From NCBI GenBank assembly GCA_902765725.1, contig CACXAT010000014.1, positions 1 through 64,000 on the forward strand: 64,000 nt of DNA, in the 5' to 3' direction. Under the pieces are notes generated by a model that saw nothing but the letters and a program-made list of their open reading frames with translations, did not search any database and was not told the origin of the DNA. Positions 20,299 to 27,748 of this stretch are shown piece by piece. Position 1 is the first letter of the stretch. Each line of letters opens with the position of its first letter. Origin of the DNA: an uncultured Lachnospiraceae bacterium. GTDB taxonomy: Bacteria > Bacillota > Clostridia > Lachnospirales > Lachnospiraceae. Position numbers and translations under genes: made by a program.

Positions 20299-21288
20299 TC
20301 AGTCGCCCTGGACGTTTTCGAATACAAGATCTTCGAATGCGCCCGGATCTGCGTCGATGAACTGGTTCTCGAACATGAATTTCGCGATCTCGGTCACGCC
20401 GTGGGTATCGACGGAGTAGGAGCCCTTCTTCAGGAACTCGATCTCATCTTCAACGGAGTTGCCGTCGAACTCGCTGGTGATCGCAGCGGCTTCCTCGACA
20501 TTCTCATTGATCATGTCAGTGCCTTCGCTGATGCCCTGAACCAGTGCGTTGTAGAGCGCCGGGTTCTCTTCATAGATCGTCTCGGAAGCGATGCCGAGCA
20601 GGAAGGTGGTATTCTTGGAATAGGTCTTGTCGATATCACCGACTGCGTGCAGGGTCTCATCCGCCTGCTCCTGGAAGATGTACGGGCTGGAGGTCAGGTG
20701 AGCCGCAACGGTTCCTGACAGCAGGGCCGCCATGCCGTCCGGGTGCTTCATCGCAACGATATTGGAATCCAGCGCATGGGCATCATATCCCTGAGCGTCC
20801 AGTGCCATGGCCAGCATGATGTGCTGGATGGAGCCGATGTTGACGAGCGCGATCTGGTGGTCAGAACCGATCAGGTCATCGAAGCTCTGGATCGATTCGT
20901 CCGCAGTCATCATGCCCTGCTCCTGACCGCAGAGGTTGGTGAAGATCTTGTAGCCAAGCTGCTTGGAGATTCCGCTGATGGCCGGACCGACACCCATGAA
21001 TCCTGCATCAATATCACCGGAAGCGATGGCGGTATTGATATCAGCACCGGAGCTCATCTGATTCCAGGTGATGGTAAGGTCTGCGCCGGTAGCTTCCTTG
21101 TAAGCTTTCTCGATCAGACCTTCCTGCTGCGCGATGGTGACTGCCGCATAGCCAAGACCATACTGATAAGCCAGGGACAGCTCAGCGTCGCCTGCAGCTT
21201 CGGTCTCTCCTGCAAACACGGCTCCGGCGGGAACTGCCATCGTCAGAGCAAGACCCAGAGCAACCATCTTTCTGATCATCTTATTCAT
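20299..21288 (-). CDS. ABC importer substrate-binding protein, SsuA/NMT1-like
   Basis: A 329-residue exported protein. The signal peptide ends AGAVFAGETEA with an A-x-A-type cleavage site and no lipobox Cys. The mature part follows the NMT1/SsuA pattern: LAYQYGLGYAAVTIAQQEGL, then ASGDIDAGFMGVGPAI, then the hinge PDGMAALLSGTVAAHLTSSPY. Members bind aliphatic sulfonates, nitrate/bicarbonate or thiamine precursors; cysteine and sulfur genes are not nearby to settle which. It is first in the importer operon and lies downstream of a LysR gene in the same direction. Confidence 0.85.
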   Translation of the reverse strand: MNKMIRKMVALGLALTMAVPAGAVFAGETEAAGDAELSLAYQYGLGYAAVTIAQQEGLIEKAYKEATGADLTITWNQMSSGADINTAIASGDIDAGFMGVGPAISGISKQLGYKIFTNLCGQEQGMMTADESIQSFDDLIGSDHQIALVNIGSIQHIMLAMALDAQGYDAHALDSNIVAMKHPDGMAALLSGTVAAHLTSSPYIFQEQADETLHAVGDIDKTYSKNTTFLLGIASETIYEENPALYNALVQGISEGTDMINENVEEAAAITSEFDGNSVEDEIEFLKKGSYSVDTHGVTEIAKFMFENQFIDADPGAFEDLVFENVQGD

Positions 21289-21339
21289 AGTGTAATCCTC
21301 CCCAGTTGGCGGATCATGAATTCCGCCTTCGAGATAGCT

Positions 21340-21355
21340 ATAAGCAAATGCTTAT
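21340..21355 (-). promoter_or_regulatory. Dyad upstream of the importer operon, candidate LysR site
   Basis: ATAAGCAAATGCTTAT, six-base arms around a four-base centre, lies about 50 bases upstream of the binding-protein start in a very AT-rich region. The size and symmetry are compatible with a LysR-type half-site pair, and the LysR gene is the next one upstream. Confidence 0.45.
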
Positions 21356-21458
21356 GATTAATAATTATTACATTATAGATAATACGCAGAACGATTCCGG
21401 TTGTCAACGGGTTATTTTCGGGTATATGCATGTTGAATGTGTGCATACAGGGGAAACG

Positions 21459-22385
21459 TCACCCTTCCTGCAGCAGAGAGATCATCTTCAGACAGATTCC
21501 GGAGAGCTCATGATGCCGGTTGCAGGCCGCATAGATCTGACGGTCTGTATAGCTTTCGGGAAGTGCGTATGTACAGATCCCTTCCCGGGACGCACAGGCG
21601 CGGACAGCGGCGGCAGAAGCCATGAACACTCCTTCGCCGGCGGCTACAAGCTCAAGCCCTGTGGAGACCTGGTTGACTCTGGCATGGACGACCGGAGAGA
21701 TCCGGTATTCCTCCAGAAAACGGCTGATATTCTTCTGGAGCGGCTGATTTTCTTCCATGAAGATAAAGGGATACCCATCCAGTACCGTATAATCAAAACA
21801 GCTGCCCGGCTCTCCGGGAGCAGTGAGATAGTCCCGAAGCTGCTCATTTACGGACAGTCCGGAGGGAAGGCACAGGTAGAGGCGCTCCTTTCTGAGCGGT
21901 ATGGTTCTGAAAACCTCCGGCAGATTCTCGCTGGTGCAGATGAAGAAGTCCAGATTCCCCTGTTCTGCCAGCGCGGTCAGCGACTGCTGGGAGCCGTTTT
22001 TGATCTCGATCACGCAGTTTGGAACGGATTCCCTAAGCTGTCTGACTGCATGTACGACCAGTGAATTCACATAGACATCCGGACCTCCGACGCAGACGCG
22101 GTGCGACTGCCTGTTGTGCAGAAGCTCGACCGAAGTCTCGAATTCTGTCATGATTACCTTCTGCTTCTTCAGATAGTCCACGTAGGCAAGGCCCTCCGCG
22201 GTCAGAGAGATCGGAGAGGTGTCCCTGTTAAATAAAGAAAGGCCCAGTGAGTCCTCCAGCTTGCCCAGCTTCATGCTGAGGGCAGGCTGGGAGATCTTCA
22301 GAGCCCGTGCCGCCTTCGTCAGACTGCCATTCTCGATGATCGAAAAGATAAAACTGTTTTTGACAAATTCATTATCTGTAAGCAT
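21459..22385 (-). CDS. LysR-family transcriptional regulator
   Basis: About 308 residues. The N-terminal winged helix reads SLTKAARALKISQPALSMKL, followed by the LysR substrate-binding fold. The start at 22385 has GAGGT nine bases upstream; an ATG fifteen bases earlier has a poorer site. It is upstream of, and parallel to, the SsuABC-like importer, which it probably regulates in response to the imported compound or a sulfur metabolite. Confidence 0.85.
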   Translation of the reverse strand: MLTDNEFVKNSFIFSIIENGSLTKAARALKISQPALSMKLGKLEDSLGLSLFNRDTSPISLTAEGLAYVDYLKKQKVIMTEFETSVELLHNRQSHRVCVGGPDVYVNSLVVHAVRQLRESVPNCVIEIKNGSQQSLTALAEQGNLDFFICTSENLPEVFRTIPLRKERLYLCLPSGLSVNEQLRDYLTAPGEPGSCFDYTVLDGYPFIFMEENQPLQKNISRFLEEYRISPVVHARVNQVSTGLELVAAGEGVFMASAAAVRACASREGICTYALPESYTDRQIYAACNRHHELSGICLKMISLLQEG

Positions 22386-22460
22386 ATTGTTATACCTCAT
22401 AAGCCTGTTTCAATCCAATCATTGCATCGGGACCGCGCCTTGTCAACCCCGCTCATTCAT

Positions 22461-22489
22461 TTCACAGAATGCACTGATTCTGGTATACT
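22461..22489 (+). promoter_or_regulatory. Sigma-A promoter of the degV gene
   Basis: TTCACA at 22461-22466 and TATACT at 22484-22489, 17-base spacer. Confidence 0.6.
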
Positions 22490-22564
22490 GAAGCTTACAG
22501 AAAGGGATTTATATAGAAGAAAGCTATGTCTGTAAAGTCTGTATTACAGGAAGGGAGTGGCAAT

Positions 22565-23416
22565 ATGGTCAGAATTTTAGCGGACAGTACCTGCGATCTG
22601 TCTCCTGAGCTGGTGGAGCGGTATGGGATCGGGATCATCCCGCTGTATGTGCATCTTGGAGATAAGGAATATAAGGATGGTGTCGACATCTTCCCCGATG
22701 ATCTGTACAGATGGTCGGATGAGCACAACGCGACTCCGAAGACGGCGGCGCCCGGGATCGAGGATATGATGAAGATCCTTGAGCCTGAGAAGGATGGAAG
22801 TGATGAGTTCGTGATCTTTACGATCTCCTCCTCTATGTCAGTCTGCTTTAATAACTGCCGTCTTGCGGCGGACAGTCTGGATATGACAGACCGGGTCTTC
22901 GTCATTGATTCGGCGAATCTCTCTACGGGAATCGGCCTGATGGTACTCAGAGCGGCGGAGCTTGCCGCGCAGGGAAGAAGCGGCGCCGAGATCGCTGCGC
23001 AGATGGACCAGATCAGAGGAAAAGTCAGGGCGAGCTTTGTGGTGGATACACTGACATATCTCTATCGCGGCGGCAGATGCTCCGGACTGTCTGCGCTTTT
23101 TGGATCTGCGCTGAAGCTTCACCCCAGGATCTGTGTGGCGGACGGGGCGATGCATCCGGAAAAGAAATACCGCGGCAGGCCTTCGAAATGTGTCCTGGAG
23201 TATGTGAAGGACATGGAGACGGACCTGAAGTCCGCCTGCGCAGACCGGGTGTTCATCACTCATTCAGGCTGCGACAGAGAGATCGTGGAATCGGTCAGAG
23301 CCTACCTGGAGAGCCTTCATTATTTTGATGAGATCCTGGAGACAAGAGCCGGTGCGGTAGTCTCTTCGCACTGCGGCCCGGGGACGCTCGGCGTGTTATT
23401 CATAGCGCAGCAGTAA
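22565..23416 (+). CDS. DegV-family fatty-acid-binding protein
   Basis: A 283-residue DegV protein: RILADSTCDLSPELVERYGI and the conserved FVVDTLTYLYRGGRCSG, where the lipid carboxylate is bound, then an SHCGPGTLGVLF ending. In the FakB branch such proteins present fatty acids to the FakA kinase for phosphorylation; no fakA is in the window. The start at 22565 follows GGGAGTGG; an upstream ATG at 22526 has no site. Other DegV clades have unknown ligands. Confidence 0.9.
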   Translation: MVRILADSTCDLSPELVERYGIGIIPLYVHLGDKEYKDGVDIFPDDLYRWSDEHNATPKTAAPGIEDMMKILEPEKDGSDEFVIFTISSSMSVCFNNCRLAADSLDMTDRVFVIDSANLSTGIGLMVLRAAELAAQGRSGAEIAAQMDQIRGKVRASFVVDTLTYLYRGGRCSGLSALFGSALKLHPRICVADGAMHPEKKYRGRPSKCVLEYVKDMETDLKSACADRVFITHSGCDREIVESVRAYLESLHYFDEILETRAGAVVSSHCGPGTLGVLFIAQQ

Positions 23417-23459
23417 CAGGGACCACAGTAACCAAGACTGCAGCGAAGATGTGATCAAT

Positions 23460-24206
23460 ATGAGTCTGTATGCAATCGGCGATCTGCATCTGCATTATCA
23501 GTCTGTGCTGAAGGCACCGGGACAGCTGCATGACCGCGTATGGAAAAACCATGAAGAGAAGTTCCGGAAGAACTGTGAAAAGCTGCTGACCGGCGAGGAC
23601 ACATTGGTTCTGGTCGGAGATCACAGCTGGGGAAAAAGTCTTCCGGAATGTGAGCTGGACCTGCAGTATATCCGTGACCTGCCGGGCCGGAAGATCCTGA
23701 CGAGAGGGAACCATGACATGTTCTGGGACGTCAAGAAGACAGGGCAGCTGAACGCCCTGTATCAGCCGGATCTTACCTTCCTGCAGGACAGCTATGAGAG
23801 CTACCGGGATTACGCTCTTGTCGGCACAAAGGGCTTCACCTTCGAGGGTCCGTTCTACCTGGACCGGCGCGGCCGGATCATCGGCTGGGACGAGGAAGCC
23901 CAGATCCATGCCGCTAAGCTCGTTGAACGGGAGCTGCAGCGCCTTCGAAAGTCCTTCGAACTGGCGAAGGCAGACGGATACCGGAAATATATCATGTTCC
24001 TGCACTATCCGCCCACCAGTATCCTGGAGGAGCGCAGCGGTTTTACGGATATGGCGCAGGAGTACGGCGCGGAGCAGGTGATCTATGCCCACTGCCACGG
24101 AGAGAGCAGGTTTCACGACAGTATCCACGGGGAATACCGCGGGCGGACATATCATCTGGTATCAGGGGATTATCTGAGATGGAAGCCTCTGAAGATACTG
24201 GACTGA
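23460..24206 (+). CDS. Calcineurin-like metallophosphoesterase
   Basis: A 248-residue phosphoesterase with the metal-site motifs in order: GDLHLHY, GDHSWGK (here GDxxWG instead of GDxxD), GNHD, and HCHGE near the end. The ribosome site is weak; a GTG nine bases upstream (23451) is an alternative start. Substrate unknown; related proteins cleave phosphodiesters or nucleotides. It follows degV by about 40 bases and may be co-transcribed. Confidence 0.8.
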   Translation: MSLYAIGDLHLHYQSVLKAPGQLHDRVWKNHEEKFRKNCEKLLTGEDTLVLVGDHSWGKSLPECELDLQYIRDLPGRKILTRGNHDMFWDVKKTGQLNALYQPDLTFLQDSYESYRDYALVGTKGFTFEGPFYLDRRGRIIGWDEEAQIHAAKLVERELQRLRKSFELAKADGYRKYIMFLHYPPTSILEERSGFTDMAQEYGAEQVIYAHCHGESRFHDSIHGEYRGRTYHLVSGDYLRWKPLKILD

Positions 24207-24255
24207 GCAGACGGAAGTTCTGCGGAGATCAGAACTGCTGAGGGAGGTAGAGTAA

Positions 24256-24450
24256 TATGAATATGCAGGTGTGGATACAGTAACGCCTCATATGCACCTG
24301 GATGAGCAGGTGGAGGGCCCCAAGAGCAGTCTGAAACGGACAACCAAGCTGATCCCCGAGATGTCTGAGGGAGAGCACTCCAACGTGGGTACAGTCGCAT
24401 TTGCCCTGGGCTTTGTACTGATGATGATCCTTGATGTAGCACTGGGCTGA
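24256..24450 (+). pseudogene. ZIP-family metal transporter remnant with internal deletion
   Basis: The frame has no start codon of its own and reads HMHLDEQVEGPKSSLKRTTK, the cytoplasmic loop that precedes TM4 in GufA/ZupT-type ZIP proteins. It then jumps directly into LIPEMSEGEHSNVGTV followed by ALGFVLMMILDVALG and a stop, the last-helix end of the same family. The metal-binding helices between (normally containing HNIPEG) are missing, as is everything before the loop. This is a collapsed gene with at least two deletions. A GGGAGG site with an 8-codon frame at 24257 may be the original start region. Confidence 0.75.
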
Positions 24451-24482
24451 GAAGAACAGAATCGGATAAGGAAGTGCTTACT

Positions 24483-25556
24483 ATGCCATTCAAGATTGTC
24501 CGCAATGATATCACAAAGATGAATACAGAGGCGATCGTCAATACGGCAAATGATCACCCGACCGTCGGGACAGGATGTGATTATGCTGTTTACATGGCCG
24601 CAGGATATGAGGAACTGCTTGCATACCGCAGGGAGAACATCGGCTATGTGAAGGAAGGCGATGTGTTCATCACGCCCGGATTTAATCTTCCGGCACAGTA
24701 TATCATCCATGCGGTAAGTCCGCTGTATGTGGACGGCAGACATGACGAGGAAGCTCTGCTGAGGTCCTGCTACAGGAAGAGTCTTGCTCTGGCGGCGCAG
24801 CGGGGGATCTCGTCCATTGCATTTCCGCTGATCTCCACAGGCGGGTTCGGCTATCCGAAAGAAGAAGGGATGCGGATCGCCGTTGACGAGATCCACGCCT
24901 TTCTTCTGCACAGTGATATGCAGGTCTGTCTTGTGGTTTTTGACGAGAAGGCAGCCGCAATGGGCAGAAATCTGTATCCTGATCTGGAGGCCTATATCGA
25001 CCTCAATTATGTTCAGGAGAGAAATGAAGAGGAATACGGCAGCTTTAAGTCCCTGCGCATCTCTGCCGCTCAGAGAGAACCCATTCTGGGAGCCTCCAGT
25101 CCGGGAGCCCCCAGTCCGGGAAACCCCGATGTCTGTGGCGTGATGATGGCTGCCCCTGAGGAAGATCATGGGGCAGAGGAGATAGAGCGCAGGCTTGCAG
25201 AGCGGATGGCTCACATGGCTGATTCATTTTCCCAGTATCTGCTGTATCTGATTGAGCAGAAGGGCATGGAGAATGCAGATGTGTATAAAAGAGCGATCGT
25301 CGACAAGAAGGTATTCTCCAAGATCAAAAACAATCCGCAGTATCATCCGCAGAAAATGACAGCCCTGTGCCTGTGCATCGGGGCGAGGCTGAATCTGGAT
25401 GAGTCCAGGGACCTTCTCGCAAGGGCAGGCTACGCACTGTCTCCCTGTGATAAAACGGATATCATCTTTTCTTATTTCATAGAACACGGGATCTATGACA
25501 TGATCGATCTCGACATACAGCTTGAAGAGCATGGACTTCCGTGCATCATTGCATAA
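24483..25556 (+). CDS. Macro-domain protein with C-terminal helical HTH-like domain
   Basis: A 357-residue protein. Residues 1-165 are a macro domain (ADP-ribose-binding fold): AIVNTANDHPTVGTGCD, then SIAFPLISTGGFGYPKEE. Residues about 190-235 form a low-complexity linker with a small duplication (GASSPGAPSPGNP). The last about 115 residues form a helical domain with an HTH look (EQKGMENADVYKRAIVDKKVF, then GARLNLDESRDLLARAGYAL). GGAAG precedes the ATG at 24483. Macro domains bind or remove ADP-ribose from proteins or nucleic acids; the fused HTH suggests regulation, and this pairing recurs in Clostridia. A terminator follows. Confidence 0.8.
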   Translation: MPFKIVRNDITKMNTEAIVNTANDHPTVGTGCDYAVYMAAGYEELLAYRRENIGYVKEGDVFITPGFNLPAQYIIHAVSPLYVDGRHDEEALLRSCYRKSLALAAQRGISSIAFPLISTGGFGYPKEEGMRIAVDEIHAFLLHSDMQVCLVVFDEKAAAMGRNLYPDLEAYIDLNYVQERNEEEYGSFKSLRISAAQREPILGASSPGAPSPGNPDVCGVMMAAPEEDHGAEEIERRLAERMAHMADSFSQYLLYLIEQKGMENADVYKRAIVDKKVFSKIKNNPQYHPQKMTALCLCIGARLNLDESRDLLARAGYALSPCDKTDIIFSYFIEHGIYDMIDLDIQLEEHGLPCIIA

Positions 25557-25560
25557 TAAG

Positions 25561-25591
25561 GACGGTCGCTTCCGGGACGACCGTTTTTTTA
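25561..25591 (+). terminator. Intrinsic terminator of the macro-domain gene
   Basis: ACGGTCG/CGACCGT arms, nine-base loop, then a run of seven T. Confidence 0.85.
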
Positions 25592-25662
25592 TGCCCTCCG
25601 GATATACTGACATCACAGCAGGAGATACATAAGCTGCCCGGCAGCAGAAAGTGAGGTCAGAT

Positions 25663-26337
25663 ATGAGGAAGAACTTGACAGAACTGGTATTTATTATTGA
25701 CAGAAGCGGGTCCATGTCAGGACTGGAGGCGGATACGATCGGAGGCTTTAACAGTCTTCTGGAGAAACAGAAAAAAGAAACAGGAGAGGCGTACGTCTCG
25801 GTGGTTCTGTTTGATGACCGGACAGAGGTCCTCTACGACCGCGTGGACATCCGGAAGGTAGAGCCGATGAACGATCAGCAGTATTATGTCCGGGGCTGCA
25901 CAGCGCTTCTGGATGCCGTTGGCGGAGCGATCCATCACATTAAGAACGTACACAGATACGCAAGGCCGGAGGATGTCCCGGAGAAGATCCTGTTTATCAT
26001 TACGACAGACGGCATGGAGAATGCGAGCCGCCTGTACAGCTTTGACAAGGTCCGCCGCATGATCGAGAATGAGAAGGAAACGAATCACTGGGAGTTTCTG
26101 TTTCTCGGAGCCAATATCGATGCCATCCAGGTGGCCGGCAGATTCGGGATCAAGCCCAGCCGCGCCGTCAATTATGAAAATGACAGCATCGGAACGAGGC
26201 TGAATTATGAAGTGATGGCCCAGGCTGTCAGCTGTGCCAGGATGTCCGCGACGGCGGCGGACATGGAGGATGCCTTTGACGATGAGGCACTGCTCGCGCC
26301 GATCCGCGAGGACTATAAGCGCAGGCACCGGGGCTGA
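25663..26337 (+). CDS. VWA-domain protein (TerY-like)
   Basis: A 224-residue single von Willebrand factor A domain. The metal-ion adhesion site is intact: FIIDRSGSMSG, then the Thr in RGCTALLDA and Asp in TTDGMENASR. There is no signal peptide or membrane helix, so it is cytoplasmic like TerY-type VWA proteins. GAGG lies before the ATG at 25663. It follows the macro-domain gene; both types occur in stress and conflict-related gene sets, but no Ter kinase or other partner is here. Confidence 0.85.
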   Translation: MRKNLTELVFIIDRSGSMSGLEADTIGGFNSLLEKQKKETGEAYVSVVLFDDRTEVLYDRVDIRKVEPMNDQQYYVRGCTALLDAVGGAIHHIKNVHRYARPEDVPEKILFIITTDGMENASRLYSFDKVRRMIENEKETNHWEFLFLGANIDAIQVAGRFGIKPSRAVNYENDSIGTRLNYEVMAQAVSCARMSATAADMEDAFDDEALLAPIREDYKRRHRG

Positions 26338-26451
26338 CATGAGGTACAGTTTGGCAATCTGTGCTAGAATAAGGCCTGGCAGGTAACTGCAGGCAGATTC
26401 TGAGATGGCTGCCTGACAGAGAGAAGACATGTTTATTGTGAGGGAAGGATC

Positions 26452-26700
26452 ATGGGCGCACCATTTATCAAGATAGATCTGCATGGACTGCGGCAGGAAG
26501 AGGCGGTTAAGGTGATCGACCGTGCCATCGCCGCCGCGGACAGTACCACGTACCAGCTTCAGCTTGTCCACGGGTATAACCGCGGAACGAATCTGCGCAC
26601 CATGATCTATGATGAGTACCGTTATGATCCGAAGGTGAAGCGGATCATCCCCGGCGATAATCCGGGGATCACCATTCTGATCCTGAAGGAGCTGTACTGA
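26452..26700 (+). CDS. Small Smr-domain protein
   Basis: An 82-residue protein consisting of one Smr domain: IKIDLHGLRQEEAVKVIDRA, the central LVHGYNRGTNLR, and the ending GITILILK. The DLHG and HGxxxGxxLR motifs are the proposed nuclease or nucleic-acid-binding residues of MutS2 C-terminal domains. Stand-alone Smr proteins may nick DNA or RNA; this one has no MutS partner nearby. AAGGAT lies upstream of the start. Confidence 0.8.
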   Translation: MGAPFIKIDLHGLRQEEAVKVIDRAIAAADSTTYQLQLVHGYNRGTNLRTMIYDEYRYDPKVKRIIPGDNPGITILILKELY

Positions 26701-26711
26701 CAAAATATAGC

Positions 26712-26740
26712 TTGACAGTCTGACAGGTTGATTATAGAAT
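26712..26740 (+). promoter_or_regulatory. Sigma-A promoter of the DUF2325 unit
   Basis: TTGACA at 26712-26717 and TAGAAT at 26735-26740, 17-base spacer. The -10 box abuts the first GTTAG-N6-CTAAC site at 26741. Confidence 0.8.
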
Positions 26741-26810
26741 GTTAGAGAAAACTAACCGCCGTAAGTTGCAACGGCGGTTTTAAAGAAACTGCTGGTTAGC
26801 CAAAGCTAAC
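26741..26810 (+). promoter_or_regulatory. Two GTTAG-N6-CTAAC operators flanking a hairpin, probable iron box
   Basis: GTTAGAGAAAACTAAC (26741-26756) and GTTAGCCAAAGCTAAC (26795-26810) share the same arms and six-base spacing. Between them AACCGCCG/CGGCGGTT (26754-26779) forms a hairpin followed by TT, a possible attenuator. The TTAG...CTAA symmetry is that of DtxR/IdeR/MntR-family metal regulators. The downstream DUF2325, DUF3793 and flavodoxin genes are typical neighbours of ferrous-iron uptake genes in Clostridia, which supports iron control. No regulator gene is in the window. Confidence 0.65.
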
Positions 26811-26827
26811 TATCAAGGAGAGGTCAG

Positions 26828-27106
26828 ATGAGTATTGTGATTCTCGGAGGAAATGAATGTATGGAGCGGCAGTATGGAGAGGTCTGCCGGAAGTATGGAT
26901 GTAAAGCAAAAGTATTCTGCAAACCCTGTGCTGATATGAAAGGACGGATTGGCACGCCGGATCTTCTGATCGTGTTTACCCACACGATCTCCCATAAGAT
27001 GCTGCAGTGTGCCATGAATGGTCTGTGCCAGGACACAAAGATCGTCCGCTCGCACAGCAGTTCCATGAATTCTCTTAGCAAGATCCTGAAGGAGCATGCA
27101 GCCTGA
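26828..27106 (+). CDS. DUF2325 protein
   Basis: A 92-residue protein with the DUF2325 pattern: MSIVILGGNECMERQYGEVC, a Cys pair in VFCKPCAD, and DLLIVFTHTISHKML, a small Rossmann-like fold. Function unknown; the family often sits near iron-transport and flavodoxin genes. AAGGAGAGG precedes the ATG. Its stop overlaps the next start (TGATG). Confidence 0.8.
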   Translation: MSIVILGGNECMERQYGEVCRKYGCKAKVFCKPCADMKGRIGTPDLLIVFTHTISHKMLQCAMNGLCQDTKIVRSHSSSMNSLSKILKEHAA

Positions 27107-27635
27107 TGCCGGAACAATATCTGATCGATCATTGCTCGCCTACCCTGGCGGGGCTGAAAACCGGAAATATGTTTCCCGTACGCCTGGAACCGGATGAGGA
27201 CGTTCATGAGGAGATCCGGAAATGGAACCGGATGCTTGCACAGAAAGGGGTCCGGATCGTGGTCCTGCGCCGGGATGACAGGATGGCGCAAAGGAGAAGG
27301 GCGCGGAAGTATCCGTCTTTGAGGCTTCTGAATTCGCAGCTGATAAGGTCGCTGACTTTGACGCAATTGCTTTTGGCTGCCCGGCAATGGGCGACGAAGT
27401 GCTCGAGGAGAGTGAGTTTGATCCCATGTTCACGGATGTCGAGTCCGCGCTCTCCGGCAAGAAGATTGCTCTGTTCGGATCCTACGGCTGGGGCGACGGA
27501 CAGTGGATGAGAGATTGGGAGGAGCGCAGCAGGACGGCCGGTGCCGTGATCGTCGCAGACAGCGTAATCTGCAATGACGCTCCCGGAGACGAAGAGACAC
27601 AGAACTGCAAAGATCTTGGAGCTGCTCTGGCATAA
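27106..27635 (+). pseudogene. Deletion fusion of a DUF3793 gene start and a flavodoxin gene end
   Basis: From 27106 the reading frame is a DUF3793 N-terminus (DHCSPTLAGLKTGNMFPVRL, then GVRIVVLRRDDRM). At about 27284 homology stops. From 27285, in another frame, the sequence is a flavodoxin (GAKEKGAEVSVFEASEFAAD, DFDAIAFGCPAMGDEVLEES, LFGSYGWGDGQWM) running to TAA at 27633-27635. The flavodoxin lacks its first about 25 residues, including the phosphate loop that binds FMN, and DUF3793 lacks its C-terminal two thirds. One deletion joining two adjacent genes explains both. Neither half can be functional as it stands. Confidence 0.8.
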
Positions 27636-27684
27636 GGATCCGGAAGCTATACCTTTTTCTTTACTTCAGCAGTTTAATCTGATA

Positions 27685-27731
27685 AAATAAGTTTCAGCGG
27701 TCATACCATGTACCGCTGAAATTTATTTTTA
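27685..27731 (+). terminator. Intrinsic terminator upstream of the NSS transporter
   Basis: TTTCAGCGG/CCGCTGAAA arms extended by AAATAA/TTATTT pairing, ending in a T-rich tract. Also able to act on the minus strand. Confidence 0.75.
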
Positions 27732-27748
27732 CAGGGAGAAGGTTAGTT

